From: Pseudochelatococcus lubricantis
GTDB lineage: Bacteria; Pseudomonadota; Alphaproteobacteria; Rhizobiales; Beijerinckiaceae
Assembly: GCF_042432495.1 (NCBI RefSeq)
Contig: NZ_JBHLXC010000002.1
Coordinates: 1,302,001-1,366,000 of the forward strand
Length of the DNA stretch: 64,000 nucleotides
Reading direction: 5' to 3'
Shown here: positions 16,056-26,122 of the stretch, piece by piece
How the letters are laid out: the number at the start of each line of letters is the position of its first letter
Position numbering within the stretch: position 1 is the first letter of the stretch
The notes under the pieces: generated by a model
Database searches by the model: none
What the model saw: only the letters and a program-made list of their open reading frames with translations
Told to the model about the DNA's origin: nothing
Made by a program: the position numbers and the translations under genes

Positions 16056-17363
16056 ATGATCCCGCGTTACAGCCGCCCCGAGATGGTCGCCATCTGGTCG
16101 CCGGAGACGAAGTTCCGCATCTGGTTCGAGATCGAGGCGCATGCCACCACCGCGCTCGCCAATCTCGGCGTCGTGCCGAAGGAAGCGGCGGAGATCGTCT
16201 GGGAAAAGGGCTCGGAGGCCACGTTCGACGTCGCCCGCATCGACGCCATCGAGCGCGAGGTCAAGCACGATGTCATCGCCTTCCTGACGCATCTCGCCGA
16301 AATCGTCGGCCCGGAGGCACGCTTCGTGCATCAGGGCATGACCTCTTCGGATGTGCTCGACACCTGCCTCAACGTCCAGCTCGTGCGCGCCGCGGATATC
16401 CTGCTCGCCGATCTCGACGCCCTGCTCGCCGCGCTGAAGCGGCGCGCCTTCGAGTACAAGCTCACGCCCACCATCGGTCGTTCGCACGGCATCCATGCCG
16501 AGCCGGTCACCTTCGGCCTGAAGCTGGCGCAGGCCTATGCCGAGTTTTCCCGCGCGCGCGAGCGGCTCGTGGCGGCGCGGCGCGAGGTGGCGACCTGCGC
16601 CATTTCGGGCGCGGTCGGCACCTTCGCCAACATCGATCCGTCCGTGGAGGCCTATGTGGCGGACAAGCTCGGCCTCGCGGTCGAGCCCGTCTCGACGCAG
16701 GTCATTCCGCGCGACCGGCATGCGATGTATTTCGCGACGCTCGCGGTGATCGCCTCCTCCATCGAGCGGCTCGCCGTCGAGGTGCGCCATCTCCAGCGCA
16801 CCGAGGTTTATGAGGCGGAAGAGTATTTCTCCGAGGGGCAGAAGGGCTCCTCGGCCATGCCGCACAAGCGCAACCCGGTGCTGACGGAAAACCTCACCGG
16901 CCTTGCCCGCATGGTGCGCGCCTACGCCCTGCCGGCGATGGAGAACGTCGCACTGTGGCACGAGCGCGACATCTCGCATTCGTCCGTCGAACGCATGATC
17001 GGTCCGGATGCGACGGTGACGCTCGATTTCGCGCTGGCGCGGCTCGCCGGCGTCATCGACAAGCTGGTGGTCTATCCGGAGAATATGCAGGCCAATCTGG
17101 ACAAGCTCGGCGGGCTGGTGCACTCTCAGCGGGTGCTGCTGGCGCTGACGCAGAAGGGCATCTCGCGTGAGGATGCGTATCGGCTCGTGCAGCGCAACGC
17201 CATGCCCGTATGGCGCGGGGAAGGCGATTTCCTGACGCTGCTGAAAAACGACAAGGATGTCCGTGCCGCTCTTTCGGAAGCTGAAATCGAGGAAAATTTC
17301 GACCTCGGCTATCACCTCAAGCACGTCGACACCATCTTCCGGCGGGTGTTCGGAGAATCGTGA
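16056..17363 (+). CDS. purB: adenylosuccinate lyase
   Basis: The 435-residue lyase acts twice in purine synthesis, on SAICAR and on adenylosuccinate. It starts MIPRYSRPEMVAIWSPETKF, carries the fumarase-superfamily loop GSSAMPHKRNPVLTENL (residues about 266-282), and has TSSDVLDTCLNVQLVRA and RSHGIHAEPVTFGLK around the catalytic histidines. Length is standard. Its stop overlaps the start of the hydrolase gene (TGATG). Confidence 0.96.
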   Translation: MIPRYSRPEMVAIWSPETKFRIWFEIEAHATTALANLGVVPKEAAEIVWEKGSEATFDVARIDAIEREVKHDVIAFLTHLAEIVGPEARFVHQGMTSSDVLDTCLNVQLVRAADILLADLDALLAALKRRAFEYKLTPTIGRSHGIHAEPVTFGLKLAQAYAEFSRARERLVAARREVATCAISGAVGTFANIDPSVEAYVADKLGLAVEPVSTQVIPRDRHAMYFATLAVIASSIERLAVEVRHLQRTEVYEAEEYFSEGQKGSSAMPHKRNPVLTENLTGLARMVRAYALPAMENVALWHERDISHSSVERMIGPDATVTLDFALARLAGVIDKLVVYPENMQANLDKLGGLVHSQRVLLALTQKGISREDAYRLVQRNAMPVWRGEGDFLTLLKNDKDVRAALSEAEIEENFDLGYHLKHVDTIFRRVFGES

Positions 17364-17917
17364 TGCGCATTTCTGAATGCGACGTGCTGATCGTGCCGGG
17401 GCTTTCCGGCTCGGACGAAGGTCACTGGCAATCCCGCTGGGAGGATCGGCTGTCGACGGCTACGCGCGTCGCGCAGGTGGACTGGAATGCGCCCGATCGC
17501 GAGGCATGGGTGGGTACGCTCGTGCAGGCCGTCGCGGCGACGACGCGGCCGGCGGTCATTGTCGCCCACAGCCTGGGTGCGCTCACGGCTGCCCATGCGG
17601 CGCCGGAGTTCGCGTCGGGCAAGGTGATCGGCGGCTTCCTGGTGGCGGTGCCGGATGCCGAGCAGGCGGAAGGCATGCCGGCGGAGGTCGCCCGCTTCGG
17701 GCCGGTTCCGACAGAGCCCTTGCCCTTTCCGTCATTATTCGTGGCAAGCCGCAACGATCCTTTCTGCTCATTTTCCCGCGCGCAGGAAATAGCGCTCGAC
17801 TGGGGGGCGCAGATTGTCGACGCCGGAGAAGTCGGCCATCTCAACGCCGCTTCCGGCCATGGGCCGTGGCCGGAAGGGCTGATGCGGCTCGGCCAGTTTC
17901 TCGGCCGCCTCGGCTGA
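17363..17917 (+). CDS. RBBP9/YdeN-type alpha/beta hydrolase
   Basis: This 184-residue serine hydrolase has the YdeN/RBBP9 start VLIVPGLSGSDEGHWQSRW, nucleophile motif VAHSLGAL, acid region ASRNDPF and the C-terminal histidine in VGHLNAASGHGPWPEG. Substrates are unknown for most bacterial members. ATG 17363 overlaps the purB stop by one base; GTG 17360 is an alternative. Coupling to purB suggests co-expression, not a purine role. Confidence 0.85.
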   Translation: MRISECDVLIVPGLSGSDEGHWQSRWEDRLSTATRVAQVDWNAPDREAWVGTLVQAVAATTRPAVIVAHSLGALTAAHAAPEFASGKVIGGFLVAVPDAEQAEGMPAEVARFGPVPTEPLPFPSLFVASRNDPFCSFSRAQEIALDWGAQIVDAGEVGHLNAASGHGPWPEGLMRLGQFLGRLG

Positions 17918-17945
17918 CCGGCCGGCGGCGCACATTACAGATGTT

Positions 17946-17991
17946 AAGCACCGGGACCGGATGATGAAATCGTCTGTGACGGGTGCTTTTT
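17946..17991 (+). terminator. candidate rho-independent terminator after the purB operon
   Basis: AAGCACC (17946-17952) pairs with GGTGCTT (17982-17988), followed by more T residues and TCG. The intervening bases can form an inner stem. The long loop lowers confidence, but it is one of few hairpins here followed by a T-run. Confidence 0.45.
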
Positions 17992-18130
17992 CGTGTCCCG
18001 ATCATTACATTAGCAAGGCAGCCGTGTGACGATTCGGTCACCGGCCGGATCCCGGCCCGTGCCGGGCCCCGGTCCCGGCGCAAGTTCATGTTCTCACGCC
18101 CCGATGGCGTGCATACCGCAAGGAAGCGTA

Positions 18131-20557
<2,427 letters not shown>

Positions 20558-20684
20558 CGCGCGGGCGCCAGCAAACGCACCATGCGCATCCGCCATGCAC
20601 TGCGGGGGATTGCGCCGGCGCGCTTTTGCCTGCACCTTCCGCGCGCGGCGGTCGTCGCCGCTTCCATCAGCGCGAGCCTTCACC

Positions 20685-21893
20685 ATGACGGTTGCCCAAA
20701 CTGTTGCCGGGGCCGCCGAGCCCGTCAGGCGTCCGATGGGCTTCGGCACGGTGTTTGCGATGGCTGTCGCCTGTGCGTTCGCCGTCGCCAACATCTACTA
20801 CAACCAGCCGATGATGGTGCTCATGGCGCGCGACCTCGGGGTGCCCGAGACGTCGGCCGGTTTCATCGCCACGGCGACGCAGGCGGGCTACACCATCGGC
20901 CTCGCGCTGCTCGCGCCGCTGGGCGACCGCTTCGAGCGGCGCAGCCTCATCCTGCGCATCATGCTGCTGCTGACCGTGGCGCTGGTGGCGGTGAGCCTCG
21001 CGCCCACGTTCGCGCTCCTGCTGACGGCAAGCTTCTTCGTCGGCGTGCTATCGATTCCCGCCCAGTACATCATTCCGATGGCGGCAGCCCTTGCCTCTCC
21101 CGAGCGGCGCGGCAGCGTCATCGGTGTCATCATGTCGGGCCTGCTCACCGGCATCCTGGGCGCGCGGGCGTTCGCCGGTGTCATCGCCGAATTCGCGGGC
21201 TGGCGGGCGATGTTCGCGATCGCGGCGATCATCATGGTGCTGGTGGCGGGGCTGGTGCGCGTCGCTTTCCCGAAGCTCGACGCGACGTCCTCGCTCGGCT
21301 ACGGCGCGCTGATGCGCTCCCTGCTGCCGCTGTGGCAGGCGGAGCCGGTGCTGCGCGAGGCGACCCTGGTCGCTGCCTTCGCCTTCGCCGCCTTCAACGT
21401 ATTCTGGACGACGCTGACACCCCATCTCGCCAGCCCGGAGCTTGGCTACGGACCGTCGGTGGCGGGGCTGTTCGGCCTCATCGGCCTGTTCGGCGCGTTG
21501 ACGGCCACGGTGGCGGGCCGCCTCGCCGACCGTGTCCGGCCGCGCATCATCGTCGGCAGCGCCATGGCTTTGATGGTTGCGGCGTTCATGCTCATGGGCG
21601 TGAGCGGCCATCTCATCGTCGGCCTCGTGGCGGGCGTCATCCTCCTCGACATTGGCCTGCAAGGCGTCCAGATCACCAGTCAGACACGGATCTTCGCGCT
21701 TCAGCCCGATGCGCGCAACCGCGTCAATACCATCTTCATGACCGCCTATTTCATCGGCGGAACGTCGGGCTCCGCCATCGGCACGCTGGCGTGGCAGTAT
21801 GGGGGATGGGCCGGTGTGAGCATTGCCGGCATCGCGCTCTCGTCGGTCGGCCTCGTCCTGCATCTGCTCGGTCCGCGGCTGTTCGGCCGCTGA
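20685..21893 (+). CDS. MFS transporter, drug/aromatic efflux type
   Basis: The 402-residue protein has about twelve membrane segments. ANIYYNQPMM after helix 1 and GLALLAPLGDRFERRSLI between helices 2 and 3 are typical of a DHA1-like exporter subfamily. A second basic loop GRLADRVRPR lies after the central loop. The substrate cannot be told. I use ATG 20685 (MTVAQTVAGAAEP); upstream codons are unconserved and lie in the gyrB 3' region. Confidence 0.8.
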   Translation: MTVAQTVAGAAEPVRRPMGFGTVFAMAVACAFAVANIYYNQPMMVLMARDLGVPETSAGFIATATQAGYTIGLALLAPLGDRFERRSLILRIMLLLTVALVAVSLAPTFALLLTASFFVGVLSIPAQYIIPMAAALASPERRGSVIGVIMSGLLTGILGARAFAGVIAEFAGWRAMFAIAAIIMVLVAGLVRVAFPKLDATSSLGYGALMRSLLPLWQAEPVLREATLVAAFAFAAFNVFWTTLTPHLASPELGYGPSVAGLFGLIGLFGALTATVAGRLADRVRPRIIVGSAMALMVAAFMLMGVSGHLIVGLVAGVILLDIGLQGVQITSQTRIFALQPDARNRVNTIFMTAYFIGGTSGSAIGTLAWQYGGWAGVSIAGIALSSVGLVLHLLGPRLFGR

Positions 21894-21980
21894 CCGTCCG
21901 GCGCATCGCCATCGTTCCCTCTTGACCGCGTGGACGCATCTGCCAAACTGCGGCCGAACAGGCTGGGCGTGGGGGAGATC

Positions 21981-23186
21981 ATGCGTCGTCTCATCTTGAA
22001 CGCGATTGTGTGGGGCGCGGCCGCTGCCGCATCGGTCGGCGCGGCACAGGCCGCGTGTCAGCGCGAAGGCGGTTTCGGGCAATGGCTCGAAGGTGTCCGC
22101 AAGGAGGCGCAGGCCGCCGGCATCTCGCCGGCCGCCGTTTCCGCAGGACTCGACGGCCTCGCCTACGATGCGAAGATCGTCTCGCTGGACCGCGGCCAGG
22201 GCGTCTTCGGGCAGAGCTTCCTGCAGTTCTCCGACCGCATGGTTTCGGCCGGGCGCCTTCAGCAGGGCCGCAAGCAGATCGGCGTCCACCGCGGCACCTT
22301 CCAGAGGATCGAGTCGCAGTTCGGCGTGCCTGCTTCCATCATCGCCGCCTTCTGGGGGCTGGAGACGGATTTCGGCGCCAACAACGGCAAGTTCCCCGCG
22401 CTGCGGTCGCTCGCGACCCTCGCCTACGACTGCCGCCGCCCGGAGTTGTTCCGCGGGCAGTTGCTCGATGCGCTGCGGCTCATTGAACGCGGCGACCTCG
22501 CGCCCTCGCAGATGGTCGGCGCATGGGCGGGCGAGATCGGCCAGGTGCAATTCATGCCCTCGGACTATTATCGCTACGCGCTCGACTACAGCGGCAACGG
22601 GCGGCGCGACCTCATTCGCGATACGGCCGATGCGCTGGGGTCCGCCGGCAACTATCTGTCGACGCTCGGCTGGCAACGCGGCCAGCCGTGGCTGGAGGAG
22701 GTTCGCGTGCCGGCGGAGCTGCCGTGGGATCAGGCCGGTCTCGACCGCAGGCAACCGCGCTCGCGCTGGGCGAGCCTCGGCGTCACCCGTGCCGACGGCT
22801 CGCGCCTGCCTGCTGACGGCCTCTCATCGTCCCTGCTGCTGCCGATGGGCAAGGACGGGCCGGCCTTCCTCGCCTATCCCAATTTCCATGTGCTGCTGAA
22901 GTGGAACCAGTCCTTTATCTACGTGACCACGGTCGGCTATTTCGCCAACAGGCTCGACGGAGCGCCGCCCGTGCGGCGTGGTGGCAAGATCAACCATCTG
23001 GGGCCGCAGCAGGTCAGCGAACTGCAGCGCCTGCTCAACGCGCGCGGCTTCGGCGCGGGCAAGGTCGACGGTATGATCGGTGCGGACACGCGCGCCGGCA
23101 CGCGCGAGGCCCAGCTCCGCTACGGTCTGCCCGCTGATGGCTACCCGACGGTCGCGCTGCTGGAGAAGCTGCGCACCGGAAGGTGA
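21981..23186 (+). CDS. periplasmic lytic murein transglycosylase, MltB type with peptidoglycan-binding domain
   Basis: The 401-residue protein has a signal peptide (about residues 1-24, cut after AQA), an SLT_2/MltB catalytic domain with the catalytic glutamate Glu128 in AAFWGLETDFGANNG and GEIGQVQFMPSDYYRYALDY, and a C-terminal PG_binding_1 domain (ELQRLLNARGFGAGKVDG, IGADTRAGTREAQLRYGLP). It cleaves peptidoglycan to 1,6-anhydromuropeptides. GGGGGAG lies just before ATG 21981. Confidence 0.92.
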   Translation: MRRLILNAIVWGAAAAASVGAAQAACQREGGFGQWLEGVRKEAQAAGISPAAVSAGLDGLAYDAKIVSLDRGQGVFGQSFLQFSDRMVSAGRLQQGRKQIGVHRGTFQRIESQFGVPASIIAAFWGLETDFGANNGKFPALRSLATLAYDCRRPELFRGQLLDALRLIERGDLAPSQMVGAWAGEIGQVQFMPSDYYRYALDYSGNGRRDLIRDTADALGSAGNYLSTLGWQRGQPWLEEVRVPAELPWDQAGLDRRQPRSRWASLGVTRADGSRLPADGLSSSLLLPMGKDGPAFLAYPNFHVLLKWNQSFIYVTTVGYFANRLDGAPPVRRGGKINHLGPQQVSELQRLLNARGFGAGKVDGMIGADTRAGTREAQLRYGLPADGYPTVALLEKLRTGR

Positions 23187-23264
23187 GACGACGGGAACAC
23201 GCGCCGCTTGCATTGTGGGCCGTTTCGCGCGACAAGCGGCTTTCCGTCATCAATTCAGCATCCT

Positions 23265-24848
23265 ATGAACGACAAATCTTCCCCGGAGGCCCTTCGCAGG
23301 ACCTTCGCCATTATCTCCCACCCGGACGCCGGCAAGACCACGCTGACCGAAAAGATCCTGCTTTTCGGTGGCGCGATCCAGCTTGCCGGCGAGGTCAAGG
23401 CCAAGAAGAACCGCGTCCAGACCCGATCCGACTGGATGGGGATCGAGCGCGAGCGCGGCATTTCGGTCGTTACCTCGGTGATGACGTTCGAATATGACGG
23501 CCACGTCTTCAACCTGCTCGATACGCCGGGCCACGAGGACTTTTCGGAGGACACCTACCGCACGCTGACCGCCGTCGATTCGGCGGTGATGGTGATCGAC
23601 GCGGCCAAGGGCATAGAGGCGCGCACGCGCAAGCTCTTCGAGGTCTGCCGCCTGCGCGACATCCCGATCGTCACCTTCATCAACAAGCTCGACCGCGAGA
23701 TCCGCGACCCGTTCGACCTGCTCGACGAGATCGAGAAGACGCTGGCGCTCGACACCGCGCCCATCAACTGGCCGATCAGCCGGGGCAAGACCTTCGCGGG
23801 CACGTATGACCTCGCGCACAACACCATCCGGCAGATCGACAAGGACGGTCCGGCCATTTCCGTGAGCGGCCCGGACGATCCCGCCGTTGCGGGGCTCGTG
23901 CCCGAATACGAGCGCGATGCGTGGCTGGAGGAGATCGAACTGGCGCGCGAGGGCTGCCAGCCGTTCGAACTTGCCGCCTTCCGCGAGGGGCATCTCACGC
24001 CTGTGTTCTTCGGCAGCGCGCTGCGCAACTTCGGCGTGCGCGACCTCATCGACGCGATGGGGGCATTCGCGCCCCCGCCGCGCGAGCAGCAGGCGCAGAC
24101 CCGCATGGTGCAGGCGGACGAGCCGAAGATGACCGGCTTCGTGTTCAAGATTCAGGCGAACATGGATCCGAACCACCGCGACCGCATTGCCTTCATGCGC
24201 ATCTGCTCCGGCAAGCTCACGCGCGGCATGAAGGCGAAGCTCGTGCGCACCGGCAAGCCCATGAGCCTTTCCGCGCCGCAGTTCTTCTTCGCGCAGGACC
24301 GCGCCATCGCGGACGAGGCTTATGCGGGCGACGTAGTCGGCATCCCGAATCACGGCACCCTGCGCATCGGCGACACGCTGACCGAGGGCGAGGATATCGT
24401 GTTCCGGGGCGTGCCCTCCTTCGCGCCGGAAATCATGCGCCGCATCAAGCTCACCGACGCCATGAAGGCCAAGAAGCTGCGCGAGGCCCTGCAGCAGATG
24501 GCGGAGGAAGGCGTCGTCCAGCTCTTTATTCCGCAGGATGGCTCCTCTCCCATCGTCGGCGTCGTCGGCGCACTCCAGCTCGACGTGCTGAAGACACGGC
24601 TCATGGGCGAATACGGCCTGCCGATCGACTACGAGACGACACGCTTCTCCGTCTGCCGCTGGATCGACAGCGACGACCGGCGGGAACTGGACAAGTTCAT
24701 CAACGCCAATGGCTCGGCGCTGGCCGTGGATCTGGACGGCGCGCCCGTGTTCATGGCCTCGACGGCGTTCTCGCTCAACTACGAGATCGAGCGCTGGCCG
24801 GAGATACGCTTCACGGACGTGAAGGATTATCAGGTGCAGGAGGCGTGA
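23265..24848 (+). CDS. prfC: peptide chain release factor 3
   Basis: This 527-residue GTPase releases RF1 and RF2 from the ribosome. GTP motifs are SHPDAGKTTLTEK (G1), ERGISVV (G2), LLDTPGHEDFSEDTYRTL (G3) and INKLDRE (G4). The stretch KAKKNRVQTRSDWMGIERER and the C-terminal IELKDYQV-like end (RFTDVKDYQVQ) are typical of RF3 rather than EF-G. Length matches the E. coli protein within a few residues. A strong hairpin follows three bases after the stop. Confidence 0.96.
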   Translation: MNDKSSPEALRRTFAIISHPDAGKTTLTEKILLFGGAIQLAGEVKAKKNRVQTRSDWMGIERERGISVVTSVMTFEYDGHVFNLLDTPGHEDFSEDTYRTLTAVDSAVMVIDAAKGIEARTRKLFEVCRLRDIPIVTFINKLDREIRDPFDLLDEIEKTLALDTAPINWPISRGKTFAGTYDLAHNTIRQIDKDGPAISVSGPDDPAVAGLVPEYERDAWLEEIELAREGCQPFELAAFREGHLTPVFFGSALRNFGVRDLIDAMGAFAPPPREQQAQTRMVQADEPKMTGFVFKIQANMDPNHRDRIAFMRICSGKLTRGMKAKLVRTGKPMSLSAPQFFFAQDRAIADEAYAGDVVGIPNHGTLRIGDTLTEGEDIVFRGVPSFAPEIMRRIKLTDAMKAKKLREALQQMAEEGVVQLFIPQDGSSPIVGVVGALQLDVLKTRLMGEYGLPIDYETTRFSVCRWIDSDDRRELDKFINANGSALAVDLDGAPVFMASTAFSLNYEIERWPEIRFTDVKDYQVQEA

Positions 24849-24851
24849 CAG

Positions 24852-24884
24852 CGCTTCCCGACGAGCGTGGCTCGTCGGGAAGCG
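24852..24884. terminator. 15-bp perfect hairpin between convergent prfC and vapC
   Basis: CGCTTCCCGACGAGC and GCTCGTCGGGAAGCG enclose GTG. It fills the gap between the prfC stop and the vapC stop and can serve both directions. No T-run follows. Confidence 0.7.
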
Positions 24885-25310
24885 TCAGGCAAGATCCGTG
24901 TGGGTGAAATCGTTGCCCTTGTAAAGCAGGGCTACATTCAGTGCCCGGGCGCAGGCATAGGCGAAGCAATCGCCGAAATTGAGATCGGCGACGTGGCCTA
25001 CGGCTTTGCCATAGGTCGCGCTTGCCTCCAGCGCCCCCTGCCCGATCTCGGGAGAGATGGCAATCTCCTGCGCGTCGAGAGCCTCGACGAAAGCGTCCAC
25101 GGCCGCCTGCGCCTGCCGCAAGAGCTGCGGCGATGGCTTCGCGGGTCCCGATCCCGTCGCCTTCTGCCGGGCAAGGGCGACGGCGGCCTCGAACCTGACC
25201 AGAGGCGAAACGAAGAAAGGGCCGTCAGCCAGGGCCAATCGCTTTTCGATTTCCACATGGCCCGGCTCCCGCCCGAGAATGGCGACGATGGCGGACGCAT
25301 CCACGAACAT
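24885..25310 (-). CDS. vapC: VapC-like PIN-domain toxin
   Basis: The 141-residue PIN domain has the expected acidic residues: MFVDASAIVAILGRE at the start, FEAAVALAR mid-protein, and NFGDCFAYACARALNVALLY with GNDF near the C-terminus. VapC toxins are Mg-dependent RNases that cut tRNA or rRNA. I start at ATG 25310, which overlaps the antitoxin stop (TGATG); the frame extends five codons further without support. Confidence 0.88.
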   Translation of the reverse strand: MFVDASAIVAILGREPGHVEIEKRLALADGPFFVSPLVRFEAAVALARQKATGSGPAKPSPQLLRQAQAAVDAFVEALDAQEIAISPEIGQGALEASATYGKAVGHVADLNFGDCFAYACARALNVALLYKGNDFTHTDLA

Positions 25311-25555
25311 CAGGCGTTGTCCCACATGTCGTCCGTGTAGGATTTCATGTCGAAGGCGGGATCGCTCGCCCCCATTGCGTCGGCCAGCGCCCGGGCACGC
25401 GCAAGGCGATCCCTTAACGGCATGCCACGCCTCGCCTCGGCAAGCCGGGCTTGCAGGGCATCGCGAACGGCCTCGGTTTTGGTTTTGGCTCGGGTGAGCT
25501 TGCGGACCTCCTCCGCAAGGGCATCCACCTCCGCGTCGCGGATGAAAAGCGCCAT
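25310..25555 (-). CDS. vapB: VapB-like antitoxin (Rv0623/PSK family)
   Basis: The 81-residue protein starts MALFIRDAEVDALAEEVRKL, followed by TRAKTKTEAVRDAL and a C-terminal DPAFDMKSYTDDMWDN. This matches short antitoxins with an N-terminal ribbon-helix-helix and an unstructured toxin-binding tail. The ribosome site GAAGGAG lies ten bases before ATG 25555. It is upstream of and coupled to vapC, the usual order. Confidence 0.87.
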   Translation of the reverse strand: MALFIRDAEVDALAEEVRKLTRAKTKTEAVRDALQARLAEARRGMPLRDRLARARALADAMGASDPAFDMKSYTDDMWDNA

Positions 25556-25571
25556 GGCAGATATCTCCTTC

Positions 25572-25601
25572 GGATATTCATATATCATGAAACGGATATC
25601 C
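25572..25601. promoter_or_regulatory. candidate vapBC autoregulatory operator
   Basis: An AT-rich stretch just upstream of vapB holds the palindrome TTCAT-ATATC-ATGAA (25577-25591), flanked by GGATAT and ATATCC. VapBC complexes usually bind such dyads over their own promoter. The assignment is by position and symmetry. Confidence 0.5.
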
Positions 25602-25619
25602 TTGCGAGTCGCTCGGCCG

Positions 25620-26120
25620 TCACGGTCCCGCCACCACCAGCGCCCAGTACACCTTGTACTTCGAGCCCGGCGCATAGGCCGTCGCGATGCCGAAGCGGGT
25701 TGCCGGGTTCTGCAGCAGCACGCGGTTGTGCTGCGGCGATTCACGCCAGCCGGAGAATGCCTCGGCCAATGTCCTGTATCCGGCGGAAAGATTGATGCCC
25801 GGCGATTTCACCCCGGCCGCCGTCAACCGTGCCTTCAGGGCATCGGCCGACGCCGGCTTGTCGGCGCGCGCGGCGGAGGACGCGCTCGCCTGTGCCAAGG
25901 CGGTGAGCGCGGGGTCGACGGCGAGCGGTCCGAGCCCGTGGTTGCGGCGGTATGCGGAAAGGATTTCCGCCGCCGCGTTGGCGTCTACCGCCGCGCCCTG
26001 CCGGTCGAGCTGACGGTAGAAGGGCGCGACGCCCGTTACCGGCGGCTTTTCCGCGCAGGAGGAAAGGCCCAGCGCAAGGCAGGCCAGCAGTGCGGCCTTC
26101 GTCAAGGAAAATCCCGCCAT
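25620..26120 (-). CDS. CAP/SCP-domain lipoprotein
   Basis: The 166-residue protein has a lipoprotein signal peptide (LLACLALGLSSCAEK, lipobox LSSC) and a CAP/SCP-like domain: NAAAEILSAYRRNHGLGPL, LAQASASSAARADKP, YRTLAEAFSGWRESPQHNRV and FGIATAYAPGSKYKVYWALV. The domain resembles YkwD-type proteins, with SPQHNRVLL in the place of the usual S-x-x-H-x-x-N. Function is unknown; CAP proteins often act at the cell surface. ATG 26120 lies two bases after the MscS stop, so the gene ends that operon. Confidence 0.85.
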   Translation of the reverse strand: MAGFSLTKAALLACLALGLSSCAEKPPVTGVAPFYRQLDRQGAAVDANAAAEILSAYRRNHGLGPLAVDPALTALAQASASSAARADKPASADALKARLTAAGVKSPGINLSAGYRTLAEAFSGWRESPQHNRVLLQNPATRFGIATAYAPGSKYKVYWALVVAGP

Positions 26121-26122
26121 GA

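Noticed and set aside
15576..17324. 582-codon minus-strand open frame
   Set aside because: Antisense to rpe and purB.
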